Shown here piece by piece: positions 54,742 to 63,358 of a stretch of 64,000 nt of DNA. Source of the stretch: Paenibacillus sp. ACRRY (GTDB taxonomy: Bacteria; Bacillota; Bacilli; Paenibacillales; Paenibacillaceae); the NCBI RefSeq assembly GCF_022346995.1, contig NZ_JAKRNM010000002.1:496001-560000 (forward strand), written 5' to 3'. Within the stretch, counting starts at the first letter, position 1. Every line of letters begins with the position of its first letter. The notes beneath the pieces are model-generated. The model was not told the DNA's origin, did no database searches, and saw only the letters and a program-made list of their open reading frames with translations. A program made the position numbers and the translations under genes.

Positions 54742-57700
54742 ATGCAAAGAGTGGATGTCAAAGAGAAAGCACGCGCTAGAGAACTACGCATGCTAAACAA
54801 GTGGAAAACGGAAAATACATTTAAGAAATCAATCGAGAACCGTGAAGGTAAACCGAATTTCGTGTTTTACGAAGGACCGCCGACTGCAAACGGCAAGCCG
54901 CATATCGGTCACGTGCTGGGTCGCGTTATTAAGGACTTTGTAGGACGTTACAATACGATGAAAGGTTACCGTGTGGTTCGTAAAGCTGGCTGGGATACAC
55001 ATGGATTGCCTGTTGAGCTTGGAGTACAGAAGAAACTCGGCATTTCCCATAAGTGGGAGATCGAAGATTATGGCGTGGAAAAATTCATCAACGAATGTAA
55101 AGCAAGCGTATTTGAATATGAGCAGCAATGGCGTGATCTGACAGAAGGTATTGCTTACTGGACGGATATGGATAACCCGTACATCACGTTGGACAATAAC
55201 TACATTGAGAGTGTATGGAATATCCTTGCTACAATTCATGAAAAAGGACTTCTCTACCGCGGACATCGTGTGAGTCCGTACTGTCCATCTTGTCAGACTA
55301 CCCTGAGTTCCCATGAAGTTGCCCAAGGGTACAAGGATGTCAAAGACCTTAGTGCCACAGCCAAATTTAAGCTGGATGACAGCGGTGAATTTGTGCTTGC
55401 CTGGACGACTACGCCTTGGACACTGCCTTCACACGTTGCACTCGCAGTTAATCCAGACATGGATTATTCCCGTGTACGTCAAGGTGAAGAAGTGTACATC
55501 ATGGCAACCAATCTCGTGGAAAAAGTCATGAAGGACTCGAAAGGCGAGTATGAAGTCATCGGTTCACTGAAAGGCTCTGATTTAGTTGGTAAAACGTATG
55601 ATCCTCCATTCAACTACGTGCAGGCTGAAAAAACAAACGTCATTCTTGGTGCGAGCTTCGTAACGGATGCAAGTGGTACAGGGATTGTACACATGGCACC
55701 GGCACATGGTGAGGACGATTACCGCGTATGTCGCGAGAATGGCATCAGTTTTGTCAACATGGTAGACCTTGAAGGTAAATTTGTGGCAGAGGTTACGGAT
55801 TTCGCGGGACGTTTCGTTAAGGATTGCGATATTGATATCGTGAGAAGTCTGTCCGAGAAAGGCCGCCTGTTCAGCAAAGAGAAATATGAGCACAGCTACC
55901 CATTCTGCTGGCGTTGTGATACACCGCTTCTCTACTATGCAATGGACAGTTGGTTTATCCAAACCACAGCGATCAAGGATCAACTGATTGCAAACAACAG
56001 TGAAGTGGAATGGTACCCAGGCCACGTTCGTGAAGGACGTTTCGGAAAATTTCTGGAGGATCTGGTGGATTGGAATATCAGCCGTGATCGCTACTGGGGA
56101 ACACCGCTGAACATCTGGGTATGTGAGGAGACTGGCGAACAGTTCGCCCCGCACAGCATCGCTGAACTACGTGCACGTGCCGTTGGAGATGTACCAGAGA
56201 ACCTGGAACTGCACAAACCATATGTAGACGAAGTCAAAGTACTCAGCTCCTGTGGTAAATATGAAATGAAACGTACTCCGGAAGTGATTGATGTCTGGTT
56301 TGACAGTGGTTCCATGCCATTTGCCCAGCAGCACTATCCGTTTGAAAACAAAGAAACGTTTGAACAGCAATACCCTGCGGATATGATCTGCGAAGGGATT
56401 GACCAAACACGTGGCTGGTTCTACAGCTTGCTGGCTGTATCTACTCTTTTGACAGGCAAAGCACCTTACAAAGCGGTTATGGCAACAGGCCACGTATTGG
56501 ATGAGAACGGACAGAAGATGTCCAAATCCAAAGGCAATGTTATTGATCCATGGGAAGTCATTGAAGAATATGGTACAGATGCGTTCCGTTGGGCCCTGTT
56601 GTCTGACAGTGCACCGTGGAACAGCAAACGGTTCTCCAAAGGCATTGTGGGCGAAGCTAAATCCAAAATGGTGGATACATTGGTTAACACGCATGCATTC
56701 CTGACGTTGTATGCGACCATTGATGGTTTTGATCCACAGGAACATCCGTTTAAGCCTTCAGCGCATAAGCTGGATCGCTGGATCCTGTCAAGACTGAACA
56801 GTCTGATCATCGTTGTGGAAAAGGCGCTGTCCGTCAATGATTATCTGAATTCATCCAAAGCGATTGAAGCCTTTGTTGATGAGCTGAGCAACTGGTACAT
56901 CCGTCGTTCCCGTGACCGTTTCTGGGGCAGTGGATTGACCGAGGATAAACTGGATGCATATCGCACCCTTACAGAGGTGCTTGTGACCACAGCCAAGCTG
57001 GTTGCGCCATTTACACCGATGCTTGCGGAGGATATCTATCTGAACTTGACTACAGGTGAAAGTGTTCATATGGAAGATTACCCGGTAGCAAATGAAGCGT
57101 TGATCGATCTGGATCTGGAACAAGATATGGAGACAGCTCGCCGAGTGGTCGAACTCGCTCGTAACGTGCGTAACGAAACAGGTATCAAGAATCGTCAGCC
57201 GTTGTCCGAGTTAATTGTATCGCTCGATAAAGGATTTGATCTGGCGAGCTATGAAGAGATCATCAAGGATGAGATCAATGTCAAAGGTATCCGTACCGAG
57301 CATAACGATGCCGAATTCGTTGATTTCACATTGAAACTGAATCTGAAAGTAGCGGGGAAAAAATACGGCAAGAACGTAGGTTTCCTGCAGAACTTCTTCA
57401 AGGGCATGTCAGCAGATGAGACACGCAAAGTGGTGACGGAAGGTATGCTGAATGTGGTTTCTCCGGAAGGAGAAGAACTGCAAGTGACAAGTGAAGAGCT
57501 GCTGGTGGAGAAACAAGCCAAATCCGGTTTTGCTTCGGCATCAGGTTACGGTCTGACAGTAGCGCTCAACACCGAAATCACAACAGCTTTGGAACAGGAA
57601 GGTTGGGTACGAGAAGTTGTACGTTCCGTACAAGACACACGTAAGAAATTGGACCTGCCGATTGAGAAGAGAGTACGCCTGACACTGGATGTTGATCCTG

Positions 57701-57840
57701 AGCTCCAGGCTGCAATTGAGGCATTTGATGAAGTTCTGCGTGAGAATGTACTCGTTACTGAAGTCACATTTGGTACCCATGAAGCTATGGAACGCATTGA
57801 AGCTAGCGGTAAAGCAATGGGCGTTTATATCGAGGTGTAA
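54742..57840 (+). CDS. ileS: Isoleucyl-tRNA synthetase, eukaryote-like (IleS2) class
   Basis: A 1032-residue class I synthetase charging tRNA-Ile. HIGH-type motif GKPHIGHVLGRVIKDF with FYEGPPTANGKP before it; GWDTHGLPVELGVQKKLGI; editing domain; KMSKSKGN motif with preceding GQ; anticodon-binding and long C-terminal regions. The EGPPTANGKPHIGH and THGLPVE patterns are those of the eukaryote-like IleS2 group rather than IleS1, which in Bacillus carries a DGPPYANG-type start. IleS2 enzymes are usually less sensitive to mupirocin. Two ATGs are possible (54739 and 54742); the second is better spaced from AAAGGAAG. Longer upstream frames fall inside the T-box leader. Confidence 0.95.
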   Translation: MQRVDVKEKARARELRMLNKWKTENTFKKSIENREGKPNFVFYEGPPTANGKPHIGHVLGRVIKDFVGRYNTMKGYRVVRKAGWDTHGLPVELGVQKKLGISHKWEIEDYGVEKFINECKASVFEYEQQWRDLTEGIAYWTDMDNPYITLDNNYIESVWNILATIHEKGLLYRGHRVSPYCPSCQTTLSSHEVAQGYKDVKDLSATAKFKLDDSGEFVLAWTTTPWTLPSHVALAVNPDMDYSRVRQGEEVYIMATNLVEKVMKDSKGEYEVIGSLKGSDLVGKTYDPPFNYVQAEKTNVILGASFVTDASGTGIVHMAPAHGEDDYRVCRENGISFVNMVDLEGKFVAEVTDFAGRFVKDCDIDIVRSLSEKGRLFSKEKYEHSYPFCWRCDTPLLYYAMDSWFIQTTAIKDQLIANNSEVEWYPGHVREGRFGKFLEDLVDWNISRDRYWGTPLNIWVCEETGEQFAPHSIAELRARAVGDVPENLELHKPYVDEVKVLSSCGKYEMKRTPEVIDVWFDSGSMPFAQQHYPFENKETFEQQYPADMICEGIDQTRGWFYSLLAVSTLLTGKAPYKAVMATGHVLDENGQKMSKSKGNVIDPWEVIEEYGTDAFRWALLSDSAPWNSKRFSKGIVGEAKSKMVDTLVNTHAFLTLYATIDGFDPQEHPFKPSAHKLDRWILSRLNSLIIVVEKALSVNDYLNSSKAIEAFVDELSNWYIRRSRDRFWGSGLTEDKLDAYRTLTEVLVTTAKLVAPFTPMLAEDIYLNLTTGESVHMEDYPVANEALIDLDLEQDMETARRVVELARNVRNETGIKNRQPLSELIVSLDKGFDLASYEEIIKDEINVKGIRTEHNDAEFVDFTLKLNLKVAGKKYGKNVGFLQNFFKGMSADETRKVVTEGMLNVVSPEGEELQVTSEELLVEKQAKSGFASASGYGLTVALNTEITTALEQEGWVREVVRSVQDTRKKLDLPIEKRVRLTLDVDPELQAAIEAFDEVLRENVLVTEVTFGTHEAMERIEASGKAMGVYIEV

Positions 57841-57892
57841 CCCATTCCTTTTCGATACAGATGAATTGATTGAACTCAAGTTACAAATGGAT

Positions 57893-57927
57893 CCTAAATG
57901 AAGTAGAGTATCTCTATTCCATTTAGG
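57893..57927 (+). other. Perfect-type hairpin after ileS
   Basis: CCTAAATG...TAGAG and CTCTA...CATTTAGG give a stem of about 16 bp with one mismatch and a three-base loop. No T-run follows, so it may be an RNA 3'-end stabiliser; a true terminator lies 20 bases further on. Confidence 0.6.
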
Positions 57928-57946
57928 AAAGGATATAGAGTATAGA

Positions 57947-58001
57947 CAAACGAGCCTTAGACTCAGGGAATAATCCCTGCATCTTGGCTCGTTTGGTTTT
58001 T
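57947..58001 (+). terminator. Rho-independent terminator after ileS
   Basis: CAAACGAGCC and GGCTCGTTTG form a perfect 10-bp stem; inside it CAGGG/CCCTG make a second hairpin; GTTTTT follows. Confidence 0.88.
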
Positions 58002-58067
58002 ATGCAAATGGGCAATGATTTCTATTGTGCAGTTACTCTATGGAAACCAAAGGAACTGAGCGAATTC

Positions 58068-58418
58068 ATGAATGAAGACAAGCAGCCATCGTCCGCTTCA
58101 CAATCTAACCCCCAACGTAGCGATAATGACAAAATTGAGGAACTCCATACTCTGACTAATCGGCTCGCTAACGAGCTTGAACGTTCACGTATCGCACAGT
58201 ATACGGAATTGCTGAATCGCCCGTGGAAATTGATCGGGCTGAACCTGTTATCAGGCGCAGCGCGAGGAGTGGGAATTGCCATCGGTTTTACATTTTTTGC
58301 GGCAACCATCATTTATGTGTTGCAGGTGCTGGGAGCCCTCAATCTGCCGATCGTAGGAGATTATATCGCAGATATCGTCCGTATCGTACAGCGTCAGCTT
58401 GAATTGAACACATATTAG
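58068..58418 (+). CDS. DUF5665-type membrane protein
   Basis: A 116-residue protein: a charged N-terminal third with a helix (IEELHTLTNRLANELERSR), then AQYTELLNRPWKLIGLNLLS and one or two hydrophobic segments (about 65-95) with GAARGVGIAIGF. The RxAQYxELLNxPW pattern followed by GxARGxGxAxG fits DUF5665 in Firmicutes. The ATG at 58068 is chosen: AAAGGA is 13 bases upstream, rather far, but earlier in-frame starts lie in the terminator. Function is unknown. It is convergent with the next gene. Confidence 0.7.
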   Translation: MNEDKQPSSASQSNPQRSDNDKIEELHTLTNRLANELERSRIAQYTELLNRPWKLIGLNLLSGAARGVGIAIGFTFFAATIIYVLQVLGALNLPIVGDYIADIVRIVQRQLELNTY

Positions 58419-58431
58419 AGGCGCAGCATGT

Positions 58432-59175
58432 TTAGTACATGTCATATGGATCCGAATCGTTGTCAATTTCGAGCAAGCCTTCACCTTCACGATTCTCCAA
58501 ATACTGCCGGTACTGTCTGTTGCGAACGATGGATACATCATGACCGTAAATATCGGTTGCTACGAAGCTCTCGTAGGCTTCGACGCAGCCTTCAACCTCA
58601 TCTGTAGCTTCAATGGCCATCACATCGTAACTGTCAATATCGCGGCCTTCAGCCATGGCTGGTGTGTTCGACGTGCCCCAACTTTCAACGATCTGCCACG
58701 CATCTTCACCATCGAAGCCGTTCTGATCATCGCGCTCATCGAGGCTCGTGCGTCCAAAGGCCGGAGCGAGAAACTCTTCTTCAACTGGACGGTTATCAGA
58801 TACAACGGTTTCAGGCTGATGTTTTTTGCAATACTTGGTGTAAGGAACGGCTTGCATACGCTCATAAGGAATGGGCTGCTGACAAACTGCACAAGTTCCG
58901 TAATGGCCTTCTTCGATGGAATGTAGGGCAGAGTCGATACGCTCCAATTGGAATTCATCATGCTCCAAAAGGGAAATATCTTTCTCCCGGTCATACATTT
59001 CGGTAGCCACATCACCGGGATGGTTATCGATAGGAGATAATTCACCCGTTTGAAATCTCATGGACCCACTGAGGCCGTAATGGTCATTTTGCTCAAGCCG
59101 ATGTTCAATACCACTTTTTTCAGCCAGCAATTGGGAACGCAAGGATTGGATTTGTTCTGAAGTAAGTTGTGACAT
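58432..59175 (-). CDS. DksA/TraR-type zinc-finger protein (YlyA/YteA-like)
   Basis: A 247-residue protein. Residues about 1-110 form a DksA-like coiled coil with GDVATEMYDREKDISLLEHD, typical of Firmicute YteA/YlyA proteins, and a zinc-finger-like C-x2-C-x17-C-x2-H (CAVCQQPIPYE...YCKKH) in which His replaces the last Cys. The C-terminal half is an acidic extension of unknown fold. DksA-like proteins act through the RNA polymerase secondary channel; YlyA, in the same place in B. subtilis, affects forespore transcription. The ATG at 59175 follows AAAGGGG on the minus strand. In B. subtilis ylyA points the same way as ileS; here it is inverted. Confidence 0.8.
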   Translation of the reverse strand: MSQLTSEQIQSLRSQLLAEKSGIEHRLEQNDHYGLSGSMRFQTGELSPIDNHPGDVATEMYDREKDISLLEHDEFQLERIDSALHSIEEGHYGTCAVCQQPIPYERMQAVPYTKYCKKHQPETVVSDNRPVEEEFLAPAFGRTSLDERDDQNGFDGEDAWQIVESWGTSNTPAMAEGRDIDSYDVMAIEATDEVEGCVEAYESFVATDIYGHDVSIVRNRQYRQYLENREGEGLLEIDNDSDPYDMY

Positions 59176-59394
59176 CGTTTTCCCCTTTCTGTCCGTCTGG
59201 AATCCGAATTTGGTCTCTGGTCTAGGATGTGCCAATCAGCCCTTGATTACAGAAGGGAAATGTTATCGAATTTGCCATTAAGAAAGGGAAAATGCCTGTC
59301 GTGGACGACTTCCAAACAGCTGTGCTACAATGAACAAGTCTGGCGTATAGCCTGGTATGGTTTGGAAAAGACAAGAACGGAGTGACGAACAAAC

Positions 59395-59889
59395 GTGGTG
59401 TATTATATCCTCGCTTTTATCGTATTTTTGGTGGATCAGGGAACAAAGTATTTAATTGCGACCCAAATGGAGCTTCGGGAAGAAATTCCGGTTATAGGCA
59501 ATTTCTTTGTTATCACTTCACATCGTAACTCGGGCGCAGCTTTCGGTATTTTGCAGGACCAACGCTGGTTCTTTATCGTCGTTACGGTGATCGTGGTAAT
59601 TGCTTTGATTTGGTACTTGCAAAAAGTGAAAAACTCCCCGCATAAATTGCTGCCAGTAGCACTTAGTCTGGTGCTTGGTGGGGCCATCGGGAATTTCCTG
59701 GATCGCGCTTTGACGGGTGAAGTCGTGGATTTTGTCCAGCTTAATTTTGGCAGTTACACGTTTCCGATTTTCAATATCGCCGATTCAGCTATCTGTATCG
59801 GGGTTGCACTGATTATTGTGGAGACGTTTCTTGAGGGGCGGCGCGAGAAGGCAGCCGCGAAGATTGAAGGGAATGAACATCATGAGTAA
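59395..59889 (+). CDS. lspA: Prolipoprotein signal peptidase LspA
   Basis: A 164-residue membrane aspartic protease that removes lipoprotein signal peptides before the lipidated cysteine. Four helices; conserved motifs DQGTKYL, NSGAAFG, GNFLDR with catalytic Asp103 and NIADSAI with Asp130. GTG start with GGAGTG ten bases upstream. It acts on lipoproteins such as OppA and the YhcN/YlaJ protein here. The stop overlaps rluD. Confidence 0.95.
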   Translation: MVYYILAFIVFLVDQGTKYLIATQMELREEIPVIGNFFVITSHRNSGAAFGILQDQRWFFIVVTVIVVIALIWYLQKVKNSPHKLLPVALSLVLGGAIGNFLDRALTGEVVDFVQLNFGSYTFPIFNIADSAICIGVALIIVETFLEGRREKAAAKIEGNEHHE

Positions 59890-60862
59890 AATGCACAATG
59901 AAGAACAAACTACTGGGGATACGTCTGTACAAGACGATGACCTGATGACCAATGAACGATTGGAATGGACTGTTTCTGCTGAACATAAGAAGGAACGCGT
60001 TGACAAATATATTACTGAAGCAATGGATGATGTCTCCCGCTCTCAGGTCCAGCTATGGATCGGAGACGGTCTGGTTACCGTAAACGGAGCTGGTGTAAAG
60101 GCTAATGCCAAATTGGCTGAGGGTGATCTGATTGAACTTCAGATTCCTGAACCGACGGCTGTAGAGATCATTGCCGAAGATATTCCGCTTGAAGTGGTAT
60201 ATGAGGACAGCGATGTCATCGTCATTAACAAACCACGTGGTCTTGTAGTGCATCCGGCACCGGGACATACATCAGGTACACTTGTTAATGCACTCATGTA
60301 TCACTGTAAAGATCTTTCGGGCATTAATGGAGAACTGCGTCCTGGAATCGTGCACCGGATCGACAAGGATACTTCAGGCTTGCTGATGGCTGCCAAAAAC
60401 GACCGTGCTCACGCCTCACTGGCTGCTCAGTTGAAGGATCACAGTGTAAACCGCCGGTATATCGCACTTGTTCATGGTCATTTGAGTCATGATCAGGGAA
60501 CGATCGATGCGCCTATTGGGCGCGATACGAATGATCGTAAAATGTACACCGTGACTGAACGTAACAGCAAACATGCTGTAACACATTTCAATGTTACGGA
60601 GAGAATTAACGATTATACACTGCTTGAACTGAAACTGGAGACAGGTCGAACGCATCAGATACGTGTGCATATGAAGTTTATTGGTCACCCGCTTGTGGGA
60701 GATCCAATCTATGGACGTAACAAGGGGATTAAAATGAACGGACAGGCATTGCATGCCGCTGTTCTTGGTTTTGTTCATCCGGCAACAGGCGAGTACATGG
60801 AATTCTCAGCTCCGCTTCCACAAGACATGGAAGATGTCCTAGCTTCACTGCGCAGCCGCTGA
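59882..60862 (+). CDS. RluD-type rRNA pseudouridine synthase (YlyB-like)
   Basis: A 326-residue RluA-family enzyme. An N-terminal S4 domain (ERVDKYITEAMDDVSRSQVQ, about 35-95) is followed by the catalytic domain with VVHPAPGH, HRIDKDTSGLLMAAK (catalytic Asp161) and GRTHQIRVHMKFIGHPLVGD. It should modify 23S rRNA in the RluD manner. Chosen start ATG 59882 overlaps the lspA stop by eight bases and has GAAGGG upstream; earlier in-frame starts lie in lspA. Position matches B. subtilis ylyB. Confidence 0.9.
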   Translation: MSKMHNEEQTTGDTSVQDDDLMTNERLEWTVSAEHKKERVDKYITEAMDDVSRSQVQLWIGDGLVTVNGAGVKANAKLAEGDLIELQIPEPTAVEIIAEDIPLEVVYEDSDVIVINKPRGLVVHPAPGHTSGTLVNALMYHCKDLSGINGELRPGIVHRIDKDTSGLLMAAKNDRAHASLAAQLKDHSVNRRYIALVHGHLSHDQGTIDAPIGRDTNDRKMYTVTERNSKHAVTHFNVTERINDYTLLELKLETGRTHQIRVHMKFIGHPLVGDPIYGRNKGIKMNGQALHAAVLGFVHPATGEYMEFSAPLPQDMEDVLASLRSR

Positions 60863-60965
60863 CCACTCGGGAAAGTACAAATGTTCGGATACTTTGTCCA
60901 TGGCTAAACATGGGCAAATGCTTCATATTAGATTGTAGAAATTTGCGTCAAATGAGGAGATGAAC

Positions 60966-62225
60966 ATGAGTATGAGTATCGATAAATACCAAGAAACATA
61001 CATTCAAACCAATTTTGCCGACCGTATTGGCGGCTCCAACTATGGTAAAGACACCAACATCTATAAATTCGAGAAAATCAAACGTGCCAAAGCTTCGGCA
61101 AAGAAAGATTTCCCCAATGTTGAACTGATCGACCTTGGCGTAGGTGAACCGGATGAGATGGCCGATGCAGGCATCGTAGCTGCACTCGCGCAAGAAGCTT
61201 CCAAACCGGAGAACCGTGGTTATGCTGATAACGGGATCCCTGAATTCAAGGAAGCAGCAGCCGCTTACCTGAAAAATGTATTCAATGTTGAAGGCATTGA
61301 TCCGGCAACAGAAATTGTGCACTCCATTGGGTCCAAGCCAGCTCTGGCAATGATGCCTTCCTGCTTCATTAATCCAGGTGATGTAACGATCATGACGGTT
61401 CCTGGTTATCCGGTTATGGGTACTCACACCAAATATCTGGGCGGAGAAGTCTACAACATTCAGCTGACGAAGGAAAACAACTTCCTGCCTGATTTGACAA
61501 CCATCCCTGAGGATATTGCAAAACGTGCAAAATTGCTGTATTTGAACTATCCAAACAACCCGACAGGTGCTGGCGCTACGGTTGAATTCTTCACGAAAGT
61601 GATTGAATGGGCGAAAAAGTACAGCGTTGTTGTTGTACATGATGCTCCATATGCTGCACTGACTTATGACGGTAATAAACCATTCAGCTTCCTGTCCGTA
61701 CCTGGAGCGAAGGATGTAGGCGTTGAGCTGCACTCCTTGTCCAAGTCTTACAACATGACAGGATGGAGAATTGGCTTTGTTGCAGGGAATCCGCTCGTGG
61801 TTAAAGCTTTCAGTGATGTGAAGGACAACAACGATTCGGGTCAATTCATCGCAATTCAGAAGGCTGCTGCCTATGGTCTGAACCATCCGGAAATTACGGA
61901 GAAAATCGCAGAGAAATATTCCCGTCGTCATGACCTGCTGGTTGCTGCGCTGAATGAACTGGGCTTCCAGGCTGAGAAACCGAAAGGTTCCTTCTTCCTG
62001 TATGTTGAAGCTCCAAAAGGTGTAGTAGGTGGACGTCGTTTCGAGTCCGGGGAAGACTTCTCCCAATTCCTGATTCGTGAAAAATTGATTTCCTCTGTAC
62101 CTTGGGATGATGCCGGTAACTTTGTTCGTTTCTCAGTTACCTTTGAAGCCAAAGGGGAAGAGGAAGAGAAACGCGTTATCGCTGAAATCAAACGTCGTCT
62201 GAGTGACGTGCAATTCGAATTCTAA
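60966..62225 (+). CDS. dapL: LL-diaminopimelate aminotransferase DapL
   Basis: A 419-residue PLP aminotransferase converting tetrahydrodipicolinate directly into LL-diaminopimelate. Signature features: LIDLGVGEPDEMADAGIVAA, RGYADNGIPEFKEAAA, HSIGSKPALAMMPSCFINPG, LYLNYPNNPTGAGA and PLP Lys260 in SLSKSYNMTGWR. The product feeds lysine and the mDAP used by MurE in this window. Three ATGs cluster at 60960, 60966 and 60972; the second has the best spacing from GAGGAG. Alanine-type aminotransferases of the same fold are alternatives, but the GVGEPDEMAD and GSKPALAM pattern points to DapL. Confidence 0.87.
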   Translation: MSMSIDKYQETYIQTNFADRIGGSNYGKDTNIYKFEKIKRAKASAKKDFPNVELIDLGVGEPDEMADAGIVAALAQEASKPENRGYADNGIPEFKEAAAAYLKNVFNVEGIDPATEIVHSIGSKPALAMMPSCFINPGDVTIMTVPGYPVMGTHTKYLGGEVYNIQLTKENNFLPDLTTIPEDIAKRAKLLYLNYPNNPTGAGATVEFFTKVIEWAKKYSVVVVHDAPYAALTYDGNKPFSFLSVPGAKDVGVELHSLSKSYNMTGWRIGFVAGNPLVVKAFSDVKDNNDSGQFIAIQKAAAYGLNHPEITEKIAEKYSRRHDLLVAALNELGFQAEKPKGSFFLYVEAPKGVVGGRRFESGEDFSQFLIREKLISSVPWDDAGNFVRFSVTFEAKGEEEEKRVIAEIKRRLSDVQFEF

Positions 62226-62260
62226 TGGAATTCACCAATACAGGTGAATGAAATAAATCG

Positions 62261-62287
62261 AGAGACCGGAGACGGTCTCTTTTTTTA
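62261..62287 (+). terminator. Rho-independent terminator after dapL
   Basis: AGAGACCG and CGGTCTCT pair around a GAGA loop and continue into seven T. Confidence 0.9.
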
Positions 62288-62407
62288 TGTCCGTATTTTT
62301 ATAATGAATTCCGTTTTATCCCTTTACAAAATTAACCAACCAACTTATGATTAGGTCTTTACGTTATTTTTATAGACAGAAGTAGGTTTGGAAGGGAGTT
62401 ATGGAAA

Positions 62408-63322
62408 TTGTTGTCTTCAAGAACGAATACGGTGTCCTCACATACAGTAGGAACGGGCAATACCCTTTCAGGGTTGTTCAAGCTGCTGAGACCGAAGCAG
62501 TGGACCAAAAATTTGCTGTTATTTGCTGCGCTATTGTTTTCCTTTGAGGAAATACGCACGGAAACCATTTTATCAACATTGCTTGGTTTTATTTTGTTTA
62601 GCCTTGTTGCAGGCTGTGTTTATATTTTAAATGATTACGTGGATCGGGAGAGGGATCGACAGCATCCGGTGAAGCAGTTCCGGCCGATTGCCTCTGGACA
62701 GGTTCAGCCTGGCCATGCCCTGCTGTTTGGCATTTTCCTGTTGATTCTTTCTGTAGGAATTGCTTTTGTGATGAACCCACTTTTTGGTGGACTATGCATT
62801 GTTTATTTCCTGTTGAACGTATCTTACTCTTTTGTGCTTAAACATCTCGTTATTGTGGACATGATGACCATCGCAGCAGGATTCGTTCTTCGTGCCATAG
62901 CGGGCGGTGTATTGATTCATGTACCTTTTACACCCTGGTTCCTGATCTGCACTATGCTGCTATCCTTATTTCTGGCGATTGGCAAACGGAGAAATGAGCT
63001 TACTCTGCTTGAGGGAAATACCGGTTCACATCGTAAGGTTCTGGATAACTACTCCGTCACATTGCTGGATCAGTTTAATACCATCGTGACGACAGCAACA
63101 ATTATTAGCTATTCGTTGTTCACCTTCACCTCTGACCGTACAGTTCACCTGATGTGGACTATTCCGCTGGTGATCTACGGCATGTTCCGATATCTGTATC
63201 TTATTCATATGAAGAACCAGGGAGGGTCACCGGATCGTGTTTTGTTTGAGGACAAGCCCATTTTGGTTACCGTAATTCTGTACGTGGTTAGTGTTGTTGC
63301 CATCTTTGCGATTTTTGAATGA
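62408..63322 (+). CDS. UbiA-family prenyltransferase, decaprenyl-phosphate phosphoribosyltransferase-like
   Basis: A 304-residue membrane enzyme with about eight helices. The first motif ILNDYVDRERDRQHPVKQFR holds the NDxxDxxxD Asp set, and RPIASGQVQPG and YSFVLKHLVIVDMMTIAAGF follow; this pattern is that of decaprenyl-phosphate phosphoribosyltransferase (Rv3806c type), which makes prenylphospho-ribose 5-phosphate. The start is TTG at 62408 with GGAAGGGAG nine bases upstream; an out-of-frame ATG precedes it. A HAD phosphatase gene follows 36 bases downstream, suggesting dephosphorylation of the product. The true acceptor lipid and sugar are inferred. Confidence 0.78.
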   Translation: MLSSRTNTVSSHTVGTGNTLSGLFKLLRPKQWTKNLLLFAALLFSFEEIRTETILSTLLGFILFSLVAGCVYILNDYVDRERDRQHPVKQFRPIASGQVQPGHALLFGIFLLILSVGIAFVMNPLFGGLCIVYFLLNVSYSFVLKHLVIVDMMTIAAGFVLRAIAGGVLIHVPFTPWFLICTMLLSLFLAIGKRRNELTLLEGNTGSHRKVLDNYSVTLLDQFNTIVTTATIISYSLFTFTSDRTVHLMWTIPLVIYGMFRYLYLIHMKNQGGSPDRVLFEDKPILVTVILYVVSVVAIFAIFE

Positions 63323-63358
63323 AGAATATATGGATTAAAAAGTTTGAGGGGGATCAGG

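Noticed and set aside
60948..62066. A 372-codon open frame on the minus strand inside dapL
   Set aside because: It is a shadow of a biased gene, with no start signal and unnatural composition.
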